DNA of 64,000 nt, from positions 62,001-126,000 of IMG/VR virus record IMGVR_UViG_3300046810_000338. One strand, written 5' to 3'. The stretch comes from a virus. Under the pieces are notes generated by a model. It saw nothing but the letters and a program-made list of their open reading frames with translations, made no database searches and was not told where the DNA came from. Of the stretch, positions 45,284 through 53,678 are shown in pieces; position 1 is the stretch's first letter, and the number at the start of each line of letters is the position of its first letter. The translations under genes were made by a program, and so were the position numbers.

Positions 45284-46849
45284 ATGCCCAATACCAATTT
45301 TGCGTTGGGGAATACCTACGAGACCATCACCCGGCCTGTAGCATTCTCTATTGCTAAAGACTGCTTGGCCCGTATGGGCTTTCCTGAAGACGCCTACATT
45401 GACTTCTTGGGGCAGAACGAATCATCGCTTAACCAGGACAGTGCGCTGACGCCTACGGCTAACCGCAACTACTTCGGTACCAACAATGAGACAACCCTCG
45501 TTGTTGAAGAAGACTTTATCATCAACCGCATCTACGAAGCCAGTACGATGCGGCCTGACATCAATCCCATCTTTCGGGAGAACACCTGCCAGACCTACAT
45601 TCGTCCCATCTATGCCCCCACTGAAGGCAAGATCAACTTCAAGGTGCAGTTCGTAGATGAGGTAACGGCTAACCGTTACCGAGACGATTGTTGGACACGG
45701 GCCAACCTGCTGCGTCATGACGGTTTGCATACGGTCACATACCACTACCCTATCCCCGATGTAATGATTGTTACCTTGGGTGAGATCTTCAAACGTAAGG
45801 AAGCCGTGGATAAGTCCGGCCAAACGTTTGGGGAATGGGTGGTGGCAAACTCAGATCCTCGTGCGACTAACTTGACCAACCAGTCGGGTAAGGAAGTGAA
45901 CTGGGTCGTAGCAGAAGATCAGGTGCGGGTCTTTGGTTACTTTGACTTTGCTGGGGTGACTGATAAGCCCACTTTTGACAAAGAGAAGAACGTCTGGACC
46001 ATCGAGTGGACTTACGTTTACACATACGACAAAGCGGTCGAGTGTGCGATGACCTATCCACTGGTGATCCGTCAGCAGATGCTGCCGTATCCCTTTCGGC
46101 CAGAAGAGGGGATGTACCGCCTGGATCAGCAGGATATCAACCCCAACAACTTCAACCGACTGACAGAACCTTACGGTAAGGCCTTTGAAGCTCCTGTGGG
46201 CTTCCTAGACGCCCGTTATCCTGATTTCGATACATGGGCCCCAGAAGGAGGAGTGCGTGGCTGTAAGATCGCCTGGCTAGGTCTTACGACTATATCTCCT
46301 GAAGATCAATCTTACATGTTGGATCTGAACAACCTGGGTAACCACCAGCTGGCAGATGCAGCCCTGGCCTTCATTGAGTCAGAACGCCAATACGTGGTTG
46401 ATCCTCTGCGCAGTCTGATTGACATTGGGGTGTACTCCAATAACAACCGAGCACTGCCGGGTCAGATCGAGTTGGCTGCCGATTTGCATGTGAATGCAAT
46501 CGGCGGTGTGTCACTGGAGCCTGTTTACCACACAGTGATTTCCTATCTGGTGGACCTGTCACTGCTGTCTCCAGAAGACGCTATTCGCATTCGCTACAAC
46601 GCCTGTCTGGCTTACGGGGTAATGGTGACTATCTGGCCGACTGCTGCCGAGCTTGGACTATTGCCCAAGCCCAACAAGCGATGTGTGTGGACAGCGGATC
46701 AATGGTCACAGATCGTTAAGACGCTAAGTCCTACTCGTCCAGGCATTGGCTACCCTAACCCCAGTGACCCTAACGGTCTGACCAACGCGGTGCGTCGCCG
46801 GATCATGCAGACAGTGGGCACCTATCATCTTGTTACACGGAGAACCTAG
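45284..46849 (+). CDS. Virion structural protein, tail or neck type
   Basis: 521 residues from ATG 45284 (MPNTNFAL) behind CAAGGACATC; the in-frame codon at 45239 lies in the terminator tail. Mixed fold, rich in aromatic and acidic residues, no signal peptide. It starts a four-gene unit (45284-50202) with tight spacing, typical of a tail-assembly block. Function not identified. Confidence 0.78.
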   Translation: MPNTNFALGNTYETITRPVAFSIAKDCLARMGFPEDAYIDFLGQNESSLNQDSALTPTANRNYFGTNNETTLVVEEDFIINRIYEASTMRPDINPIFRENTCQTYIRPIYAPTEGKINFKVQFVDEVTANRYRDDCWTRANLLRHDGLHTVTYHYPIPDVMIVTLGEIFKRKEAVDKSGQTFGEWVVANSDPRATNLTNQSGKEVNWVVAEDQVRVFGYFDFAGVTDKPTFDKEKNVWTIEWTYVYTYDKAVECAMTYPLVIRQQMLPYPFRPEEGMYRLDQQDINPNNFNRLTEPYGKAFEAPVGFLDARYPDFDTWAPEGGVRGCKIAWLGLTTISPEDQSYMLDLNNLGNHQLADAALAFIESERQYVVDPLRSLIDIGVYSNNNRALPGQIELAADLHVNAIGGVSLEPVYHTVISYLVDLSLLSPEDAIRIRYNACLAYGVMVTIWPTAAELGLLPKPNKRCVWTADQWSQIVKTLSPTRPGIGYPNPSDPNGLTNAVRRRIMQTVGTYHLVTRRT

Positions 46850-46851
46850 TC

Positions 46852-48240
46852 ATGCCAATTGTTGAAGTAGGACCGGGTAAAGAGCCCAAGGCTAAAGCTA
46901 CAGGGCAAGCGGTGCCAGTCGCTCTGGCAACCGCTGTAGTGCAAACCCGTAACACGCCTCGCCAGTCATTGATTACGCAAATTTCTGGGTCAGTGTATGT
47001 AATTGATTACTTTCGCCAGAACCGTGCAGCGAATGATCAGGTGCGTGCACTGGCGTTGGACCTTGACCCGGTCTATCAAAGCTACGACCGTATCAGTCAG
47101 ATGGAAACGCGTCGTCAGGGCGATCTGAGCTTCAGTGTCAATGATACCGACAAGAAGCGTACGGTCACTGGTGAGCTGACTATGTACCCAGGCTGTCCTG
47201 TGCCTAACGAAGGGGACATGTTCCTCGCTGACGCAGGGCAGGGTCGTCGGGGCATCTTCCAGGTCACCAACGCCATTCCGCTCAGCTACTACATGCAGAC
47301 CTGCTACAGTATCCAGTTCTCTTTGATGGACATTGAGAACGCCGATTTGCTGGCTAACCTTGATCTGAAGACCGACCAGCGTTACCAGTTCATTAAAGAC
47401 TTTGCACGGTCCGGCAAAAACCCAATCATTATCGATGAGCTTTACAACGATTACCGGAACCTGTCGCGCGTTCAGGGCACGATGATTTCCGAGTACATGC
47501 GTTTGTTCTTCGATGAAACCAGTCAAACCTTAATGATCCCTGGACAGGAGCGCGCTTGTTATGATCCTTTTTTGGTTACTGCTATGCTCGGGCTACTCGA
47601 AACTTCCCAGCATGGGTTCGTTCGAAAGCTCACCGCCCACAACCTGGACATCCAATACGCTTTCAGAACCACCACGGTCTGGGACGCGTTGCTCCAAGTT
47701 GAACCCAGCCACATCCACCTCGCCTGCCAGCGACTTGGCCTGACCGATAAAACGGTTGTCCAAACGCGAGCGCCATTCGGTGGAGCGTACTGGAACCACA
47801 TCGATGAAATCATGTACCCCATGGAACCCCGTGAAGATGCCATGATCCATCGGGTGGGTAACATCGACGCTATCACCGAGCGCCTGGACCATGGTCCTGC
47901 TCCGGTACGTGACTTCTTCCGTCTGATCAGCACCAAAGATACCTCGCTGGTTGAGATTGTAGAAGAGCGTGCTCCGACAGACATGGTACCCAACATCCAC
48001 AATGTGGCGGACGACGATTACTACGTCTTCAGCAAAGCGTTCTACCAACAAGACCATGCCAATCAATCTCTGCTGGAGAAAACGGTGTGGAGCGTGTTGG
48101 AGCAGAATGACGTGGATGTTCCGACGCTTTCCTCGTTGGTAAACCAATCCAAGTATTGGGACAAGCTTGAGCGTTTCTACTTTGTCCCTGTTCTGATCCT
48201 GCTGTGCACGCTTGCACTGCGAGGACCTTCTTCCATTTAA
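46852..48240 (+). CDS. Virion structural protein, tail type
   Basis: 462 residues, starting 3 bases after the previous stop. Mostly beta in the first half and helical later. No catalytic motif. Part of the tail block by position. The codon bias is moderate. Confidence 0.78.
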   Translation: MPIVEVGPGKEPKAKATGQAVPVALATAVVQTRNTPRQSLITQISGSVYVIDYFRQNRAANDQVRALALDLDPVYQSYDRISQMETRRQGDLSFSVNDTDKKRTVTGELTMYPGCPVPNEGDMFLADAGQGRRGIFQVTNAIPLSYYMQTCYSIQFSLMDIENADLLANLDLKTDQRYQFIKDFARSGKNPIIIDELYNDYRNLSRVQGTMISEYMRLFFDETSQTLMIPGQERACYDPFLVTAMLGLLETSQHGFVRKLTAHNLDIQYAFRTTTVWDALLQVEPSHIHLACQRLGLTDKTVVQTRAPFGGAYWNHIDEIMYPMEPREDAMIHRVGNIDAITERLDHGPAPVRDFFRLISTKDTSLVEIVEERAPTDMVPNIHNVADDDYYVFSKAFYQQDHANQSLLEKTVWSVLEQNDVDVPTLSSLVNQSKYWDKLERFYFVPVLILLCTLALRGPSSI

Positions 48241-48250
48241 GGACACGGCT

Positions 48251-48832
48251 ATGGCAGACTCCATGTCACCGGCACAAAAAATTACCTTTACGCTGTATGC
48301 CGTATCGGTACCCAGGGTCTACATGCAGTCTGCCGAGTCTGCAAACTTTTACGGGACCATTGCTCATGACAATCCTAAAGCTCAGAAAGAGCAGGAGATT
48401 GGCGACATTCGTTGCAACCTCTCGATCACGCGTATGGCAGAGTTATTCAACCGCGGTTGCAGACCTTGGTTCCTTACTCCTGCATGTACAAGTCGGATGT
48501 ATCTTGACTTGTTCGAATACCTGCGCAGTGTGGAAACGGCTTTCCAGGAAAATACCACGTCCTCTCGGTTCACTGATGAGCTGATGGAAAACCTGTTGAT
48601 GCTGGAGAACTTTGCTCAGTGGTTGTTTGGCGTGGCTAAGCCTTACCTGCCATTGGACGAAGACAAGCCTCTGGGTACATTGGCAGGCTATCGTAAGCGC
48701 GTGCCTATTGGGCGCGTGTCGCATGACCAGCAGAAAGCTGTGGCAGAACAAATCGATACCCGTGAACACGTTCGGGTGGTCGATCAGATTATCGAGCGTA
48801 AGGTGGCTCGTGGCCGGTCGGGGTGGATGTAA
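48251..48832 (+). CDS. Hypothetical tail-block protein
   Basis: 193 residues from ATG 48251 behind TAAGGACACG; ATG 48212 lies inside the previous gene. Helical middle, basic C-terminus (RKVARGRSGWM). Its stop overlaps the next start (TAATG). Function unknown. Confidence 0.78.
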   Translation: MADSMSPAQKITFTLYAVSVPRVYMQSAESANFYGTIAHDNPKAQKEQEIGDIRCNLSITRMAELFNRGCRPWFLTPACTSRMYLDLFEYLRSVETAFQENTTSSRFTDELMENLLMLENFAQWLFGVAKPYLPLDEDKPLGTLAGYRKRVPIGRVSHDQQKAVAEQIDTREHVRVVDQIIERKVARGRSGWM

Positions 48833-50202
48833 TGGATATTCGTTCTTCAACGGTAATGAACGAAGTCAAGAAGATCTTCAATGACTCCGAAAAACCTGTG
48901 CACTTTGTTTGGAAAGCCGAGTTCTTAGTGTTGGGGACTCGGTACGAACCCATGCGTACCCACAACATCGAAATCATGCGTGACTACACCCAGGATTTCG
49001 CTGAGGACATTGAGGTTGAGTTGATGGTAGCTCCATCGCAGTATGTGGACTTCATCTACCCCAACCGAGATAACCTCACGGTTACCCTGCAACAAATCCC
49101 GCTGTATGAAGATGGCACCATCAACTGGGACCTGGATCGTGTCTCTGAGGTTTACCGCGGCTACATCGTCGGTGCCAAAGACCTTAAGATGAACCCGTCC
49201 AGAGAGCAGGGTACCAGCGAGGACATGGACATGCATGGGGCAATCCCTCTGCGCATCCAGCTCGCGTCTAAGGCGTTGGAGCAGCTTAAGATACTGGGAG
49301 TGGGGATTCCAGTGTTTCGTGGCTGTACGCCCGCTCAGGCCCTGCGGATGGCCTTCGATGAGGCTAGCAAGCGTATCAAGGTAGACAATGCCCAGATTAT
49401 CGATGGTGTCGACATGGTGCCTGCCGATAACCAGAACAAACGAGAGCAGATCGTTATCCCCAACGGCATGCTGTTGATTGAACTGGCTCGCTACTTGCAG
49501 AACAAGGCAGGTGGCATTTACAACGCAGGTATTCAGTTCTTCTTGCAGGGCAGTCACTGGTACATCTGGCCCACGCACGATTGTCGTCGTCAGGAAAAGA
49601 CCAAGAAGGTTTTGACCATCTTTGACATTCCTGCCAACCAGTTCCCAGGGGCTGAGCGAACCTATCGCGAAACGCCGGGTCAGGTCATCATGTTGTCTAC
49701 GGGCAAGTCCGCCAACCAAGATCAGTCCGAGGCTTTGGACTTGAACATGGGTAACGGTATTCGCTTCAGTGATGCCAACGCTATCTTGAAAGGGTTTGTG
49801 GCTACAGACGGTAACAACGCGGTGGCTCGTCGTGGCGCTGCTGTCTCTGAGTTCGTGGATTCCAATCGCCGTTCTGGGATTGACTTTGCTCCCATGGCCA
49901 AAGACAGGATCACTGCCAACCCGTTTAAGATGGCATCGCTTCTGGCACCGCGTAAAGGGATGACCATGCAGTTCACTTGGGAGAACGCTAACCCGTTCAT
50001 TCTTTACCCAGGTATGCCGGTCAAGGTTTATACCCTGCGAGACGACACGTTGGAAGAAAGGACAGGGGTATTGATCCATAGTCAGTATCTAGTCAGCCCA
50101 AAAGGCAAAACACTGCGGGACAGCCAACAGGTATGCGTCGCTCACCTCGCTGTGTTCGTTACAGCAGAAACGGTGGAAGACTCCTTACCCGACATGGTTT
50201 AA
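48832..50202 (+). CDS. Virion protein, possibly baseplate hub
   Basis: 456 residues from ATG 48832, overlapping the previous stop. Beta-rich with segments resembling tail hub proteins: an N-terminal strand-rich domain, an ARYLQNKAGG helix, and a C-terminal barrel-like region ending in PGMPVKVYTLRDD. The hub guess is weak. It ends the tail block before a 14-bp terminator stem. Confidence 0.72.
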   Translation: MDIRSSTVMNEVKKIFNDSEKPVHFVWKAEFLVLGTRYEPMRTHNIEIMRDYTQDFAEDIEVELMVAPSQYVDFIYPNRDNLTVTLQQIPLYEDGTINWDLDRVSEVYRGYIVGAKDLKMNPSREQGTSEDMDMHGAIPLRIQLASKALEQLKILGVGIPVFRGCTPAQALRMAFDEASKRIKVDNAQIIDGVDMVPADNQNKREQIVIPNGMLLIELARYLQNKAGGIYNAGIQFFLQGSHWYIWPTHDCRRQEKTKKVLTIFDIPANQFPGAERTYRETPGQVIMLSTGKSANQDQSEALDLNMGNGIRFSDANAILKGFVATDGNNAVARRGAAVSEFVDSNRRSGIDFAPMAKDRITANPFKMASLLAPRKGMTMQFTWENANPFILYPGMPVKVYTLRDDTLEERTGVLIHSQYLVSPKGKTLRDSQQVCVAHLAVFVTAETVEDSLPDMV

Positions 50203-50211
50203 TCCATAGCC

Positions 50212-50245
50212 GCTCTCTAGAGGCCCTTAGAGGCCTCTAGAGAGC
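50212..50245. terminator. Terminator with 14-bp perfect stem
   Basis: GCTCTCTAGAGGCC pairs with GGCCTCTAGAGAGC around CTTAGA. TTATG at 50246-50250 on the right and CATA at 50205-50208 on the left. Confidence 0.85.
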
Positions 50246-50268
50246 TTATGGGAATAAGTTATTTACAG

Positions 50269-50287
50269 ACCTGAATTATTTAACTGA
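50269..50287 (+). promoter_or_regulatory. Candidate phage promoter, motif copy 3
   Basis: ACCTGAATTATTTAACTGA closely resembles the copies at 9411 and 56353. It follows a terminator and lies 54 bases before the gene at 50342, a spacing like that at 9481. Confidence 0.55.
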
Positions 50288-50341
50288 TAGACATTGGAGT
50301 ATTAATCCAATGACTTTTCAATCAACCGATAAGGACTTATC

Positions 50342-50794
50342 ATGAGCGTTACTTACATCATTGTTAAGAAGCCTGGACAGCTTGGCGTTATCAATCCAAC
50401 CTACGTAGTTTACCCGTGCAAGGCTGAAGGTTTCAAAGTCGGACCTGGCGAACTATTGCGCGAATACCCTGTATATTGGCTGACCCCCAATCACAATGCG
50501 TTCTTCGAAGCCCATCTGGTGTCGTTGAACTCTGAGACCTTCCACACTGACAAGGTATACGTCATCCTGGATGTGGGTTACGCCGATCAAGATGCACTCG
50601 TAGCCGACGTTAACGCCGATCCTTGTTCCGATCTGTGGCTGTGGCTGCGCGATTGGATGGCAGACCTTGCTATCGAATTCAAGGTTGAAACCTTTTCCAC
50701 TATGGGTTTCAGAGGCGGCATTCAAGCGCTGGTCTTTGACGCCGGCGCCGAGACCTTGCGCAAACGCTTCACTCCGTCTCTCAAGGCGGTGTGA
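50342..50794 (+). CDS. Hypothetical protein
   Basis: 150 residues, ATG behind TAAGGACTTATC. Mixed alpha/beta with a Trp-rich helix (LWLWLRDWM). First gene of a three-gene unit that has its own candidate promoter. Function unknown. Confidence 0.78.
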   Translation: MSVTYIIVKKPGQLGVINPTYVVYPCKAEGFKVGPGELLREYPVYWLTPNHNAFFEAHLVSLNSETFHTDKVYVILDVGYADQDALVADVNADPCSDLWLWLRDWMADLAIEFKVETFSTMGFRGGIQALVFDAGAETLRKRFTPSLKAV

Positions 50795-50797
50795 CGC

Positions 50798-51013
50798 ATG
50801 GCCAGGAGAAATCGTTTAGGAGAACAAATCTTAGAAGGTGGGAATGACACTCCCATTACCTTCAACGACTACTTCACCCGACCAGGCCTTGCATTAGAAG
50901 AACGGGTTACGGTCGGTCCTTCGATTATGAGTCGGTTAAAGAGAATCGATCCAGTCTATGCTTTGACTGTTCTCTTCATCGTCTGCACTGGGGTAACCTA
51001 CTATGTCCTCTAA
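50798..51013 (+). CDS. Small C-terminally anchored membrane protein
   Basis: 71 residues with a basic N-terminus (ARRNRLGEQ) and one hydrophobic helix at about 53-71 running to the C-terminus, so it would be tail-anchored with the N-terminus in the cytoplasm. It overlaps the next gene by 11 bases. Function unknown; a membrane-targeted effector is possible. Confidence 0.72.
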   Translation: MARRNRLGEQILEGGNDTPITFNDYFTRPGLALEERVTVGPSIMSRLKRIDPVYALTVLFIVCTGVTYYVL

Positions 51014-51320
51014 AGAAAAAGATAACCAAGAACCCATCGAGTGGTCTGCGCTGGATATGGCCCTGGTGCTGGAATTGGCCCTGCATAAAGAAGGTGACAC
51101 CAACGTCAATGTGATAACCAGCATTGAACGCTTGGCCGCTCAGCGTTTCCGTGAGAAAGACAGCACTCTACCTGCCGGACTGCAAGCCATTGCCGCAATG
51201 GCCGATCCTGTCAGCGTCTGTCGCACGGTCACTTCAAGTTTCATTGCTGCTCTCAACGAGCAGTCGGGTGACTTTGTAGAGAAGAAGCCCCGTACCCGTA
51301 AAGCACCCCCAGCTGAATGA
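51003..51320 (+). CDS. Small hypothetical protein
   Basis: 105 residues, soluble, helical, with a basic C-terminal tail (EKKPRTRKAPPAE). It overlaps the preceding membrane-protein gene, suggesting the two act together. It is followed by a UUCG terminator. Confidence 0.75.
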   Translation: MSSKEKDNQEPIEWSALDMALVLELALHKEGDTNVNVITSIERLAAQRFREKDSTLPAGLQAIAAMADPVSVCRTVTSSFIAALNEQSGDFVEKKPRTRKAPPAE

Positions 51321-51325
51321 TACGC

Positions 51326-51353
51326 CCCTCGTCCCTCTTCGGAGGGGCGAGGG
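51326..51353 (+). terminator. UUCG-loop terminator
   Basis: CCCTCGTCCCTC pairs with GAGGGGCGAGGG (one T-G pair) around TTCG, followed by TTTTATG with TTATG at 51356-51360. Confidence 0.85.
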
Positions 51354-51394
51354 TTTTATGCCTACCCTTTATTTTTTTGTTTGACGGCATAAGT

Positions 51395-51438
51395 AAAGCT
51401 CACTCTCCGGTCATGTAGACACAAGGAGAGTGAGCTTT
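51395..51438 (-). terminator. Terminator of the minus-strand helicase gene
   Basis: AAAGCTCACTCTCC pairs perfectly with GGAGAGTGAGCTTT (14 bp) around a 16-base loop. On the minus strand the stem is followed by ACTTATG (CATAA at 51388-51392 on the + strand), the same tail seen at + strand terminators. Confidence 0.8.
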
Positions 51439-51449
51439 GTGGGGTCGAC

Positions 51450-52997
51450 TTAGTATTCGAAGTCGTAGTGGTTCTCTGCTTTGTCGTCGCCAGGTTTTCG
51501 CATGGACATGTCGGGTCCATTAACGTCATCGGGGAAGCCAGGTGCCAGGTTGTCTGCCATCTTGTAAACGTAGTATTGATCTTTCATCGACGTGATCGAA
51601 CTGATCCGATGTTTGCCACGACGACAGCACAGGTAAGACGAGCCATCCTTCTCGACGATGTGGATGTACAATTCCATATCGAGTTCCTGGTGCAGCGTCC
51701 TACAGCCATCGTAGTAGCCCCGTCCGGCTACCTCGTTAACCAGGTTGTCAGTGACACCCATCTTGGTCAACGCCAACGCCTCACCAGACATTTGGTGAGC
51801 CGTAATCAGAGCAATGCACTTCTTGTTGAAGAAGTTCCTTACCCTGGAGTACATGTTCTTGATATCGGCACCCAACGCACCTTGAGTACAACCTTCGCGG
51901 TTGAGCTTACCCAGGTAGTCGATGACGCACAGCTGAATCTCATACCCGAGCTTCTCGTAGTATTCAATCAGCGCAAACAGTTTACGGAAGTTTGAGTTGT
52001 CCGGGTCGATCCGTAGGAACTCAACTTTCCAACCGTTCTTCTCCAACCGGTCCTTAACGACAGCAGAGACTTCTTCGATGTTGGCGTTAACTTCTTTAGG
52101 GTTAACTCGAATGCCTTGCTCGTTGAGGATGATCTGAGAATAGATGTTCTTGTAGGTATCCTCAACCGACTGCTCGTAAGAGATGTGCAGTAGTAGAGGA
52201 ATCTTACCTGGCTGGATGATCGGTACGTTGTACTGAGCAGCCTGCCTGAACATGTTGGAGGTCTTACCAGACTTAAAGTTGTGAGACAGTGCAGAGACTG
52301 CCAACACGTCGCACCGCCTGAGACCACCCACGTCGCCAAAGGCTCGGTTGAGCCCTTGCCAGCCAAATCGAAAGATCTGACTACCAATAGGATCGTTCTC
52401 ACCCTCGTCGGATTTGAACTGATCTTTGATGTTATCAACTTCGCCAACGTTGATGCGTTCCATCACCCCCAGATCTTCCAACCCCCCAACGCCACCTACA
52501 CGTTGATAAGGTTCCAGTTCCTGAGTGAGATCACGCACAAAAGTAGACCAATCAATCTTGGCCCCTTCAAACACGATCCGGCGCCGATAGAGCGTTAGGA
52601 TCTGTTCTACAGCGATCTTGGCATTGTAGGACTGAATGTCGTGAATGGTTTGATCGCGGTACTGAGCCATCTTCACAGGGTCGTCTGTGATGGTCATGAA
52701 GGTCATCAACGCTTCTACAATGAAACTCTCACCTTGGGAGTTCATCGTTATTCTCTGAAGCAGGTCCTCGCGGCCTACGGCTGTGCCTTCTGCCACTGCG
52801 GCGAGTAACCAGCCAGCAGTGTTAAGCAATCCTTCAATAACCTCTCGGCCATAATCGTTCTCAGCACCAGCGTTAGGTAACTCGGTGGTGTTGATGACTT
52901 CTCGGGCCGTACTAAGGATGTCGTCGCTGCGAGTCCCTAACAACCCCTCAACGTGCAGCAACGAAATTACCTTAATCAGTAGGAGTTTGTTATCCAT
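51450..52997 (-). CDS. DnaB-like replicative helicase
   Basis: 515 residues. RecA-type core in the C-terminal half: Walker A FKSGKTS at 241-247 (the usual leading Gly is replaced), HISYEQS at 271-277 as the catalytic Glu region, Walker B LCVIDYLGK with D360, and ITAHQMSG as the sensor. The N-terminal 190 residues are helical, as in DnaB. This would be the phage replication-fork helicase. Its ATG at 52997 overlaps, on the other strand, the start codon of the next gene (shared CATG). Confidence 0.8.
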   Translation of the reverse strand: MDNKLLLIKVISLLHVEGLLGTRSDDILSTAREVINTTELPNAGAENDYGREVIEGLLNTAGWLLAAVAEGTAVGREDLLQRITMNSQGESFIVEALMTFMTITDDPVKMAQYRDQTIHDIQSYNAKIAVEQILTLYRRRIVFEGAKIDWSTFVRDLTQELEPYQRVGGVGGLEDLGVMERINVGEVDNIKDQFKSDEGENDPIGSQIFRFGWQGLNRAFGDVGGLRRCDVLAVSALSHNFKSGKTSNMFRQAAQYNVPIIQPGKIPLLLHISYEQSVEDTYKNIYSQIILNEQGIRVNPKEVNANIEEVSAVVKDRLEKNGWKVEFLRIDPDNSNFRKLFALIEYYEKLGYEIQLCVIDYLGKLNREGCTQGALGADIKNMYSRVRNFFNKKCIALITAHQMSGEALALTKMGVTDNLVNEVAGRGYYDGCRTLHQELDMELYIHIVEKDGSSYLCCRRGKHRISSITSMKDQYYVYKMADNLAPGFPDDVNGPDMSMRKPGDDKAENHYDFEY

Positions 52998-53550
52998 GTC
53001 TCGGTCCTATATCTACAATTCTTCATCGAAGGCGGTTGCGGGCACGCTGAACTTGATCGCAGTGCCCCGCTGGCTTGAGCTTTCGCTCAAGTCTAAAAAT
53101 ACTACGCTGGAGCAAGCCTTGGGCGGCGATCCTAACGGTGGGTTCTGCTGCTATGCTTTGGATGGTCTCACTCCAGGCATAGTGTCTCGCGACGAAGTTA
53201 CACTTCACGACAGAGTGAGCTACTCGTTGTCGTCTTGGCTGTTCCCTGATAATAAGGAACGTCCTAAGCGAGACCAACTGTATGCAGAGCTTATCAACGA
53301 CTGGCATGCGGTCCCGATGGTCAAGGACCTTAAATTGAATCTCCACCCTATTATTCTGGGGGAGAATCTGATTGGCCTCTACAACGTCGAAGAAAAGCCT
53401 GGCGTTACTGATACAGATTTATATGGGCGTATTCTGCGGTGTGCGCATACCTTGGTATACAACAAGCTTGGCTTGGGTGCCTTGGGGTGTGACTTGATCA
53501 AGGATGTGCTGAACGAAATTTCGATCGGCCAGACGATGGCTGCTCAATAG
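52996..53550 (+). CDS. Hypothetical protein, head-to-head with the helicase
   Basis: 184 residues from ATG 52996, with TAGGAG 10 bases upstream, inside the helicase gene. Longer readings to 52885 lie entirely antisense to the helicase. The protein is alpha/beta with no recognised motif. A small stem (53564-53577) follows. Confidence 0.72.
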   Translation: MSRSYIYNSSSKAVAGTLNLIAVPRWLELSLKSKNTTLEQALGGDPNGGFCCYALDGLTPGIVSRDEVTLHDRVSYSLSSWLFPDNKERPKRDQLYAELINDWHAVPMVKDLKLNLHPIILGENLIGLYNVEEKPGVTDTDLYGRILRCAHTLVYNKLGLGALGCDLIKDVLNEISIGQTMAAQ

Positions 53551-53563
53551 CTCTGTTCTCCTG

Positions 53564-53577
53564 CGCCCCACGGGGCG
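53564..53577 (+). terminator. Short GC hairpin after the gene ending at 53550
   Basis: CGCCCC and GGGGCG separated by AC form a 5-6 bp stem, followed by TAAGGTTATAC. Weak as a terminator because there is no T tract. Confidence 0.4.
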
Positions 53578-53624
53578 TAAGGTTATACAGGTATCTTATA
53601 GCGAAAGTATCTTGCCGGTACAAT

Positions 53625-53650
53625 CGTTTGTTAGTCGACTAACACAAACG
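53625..53650 (+). promoter_or_regulatory. Long inverted repeat in the capsid gene leader
   Basis: CGTTTG, then the palindrome TTAGTCGACTAA, then CA and CAAACG: a 12-bp-armed dyad with a 2-base bulge, 28 bases before the capsid start. As RNA it would form a stable hairpin; as DNA it resembles an operator. A second stem, CCAG-TAA-CTGG, lies at about 53657-53667 just before the ribosome site. Confidence 0.5.
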
Positions 53651-53678
53651 TAACGTCCAGTAACTGGAGAACCACAGA

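Noticed and set aside
50212-50245. 14-bp inverted repeat as a possible attachment or recombination site
   Set aside because: Its place after a stop codon, small loop and TTATG tail match the other terminators in the window.
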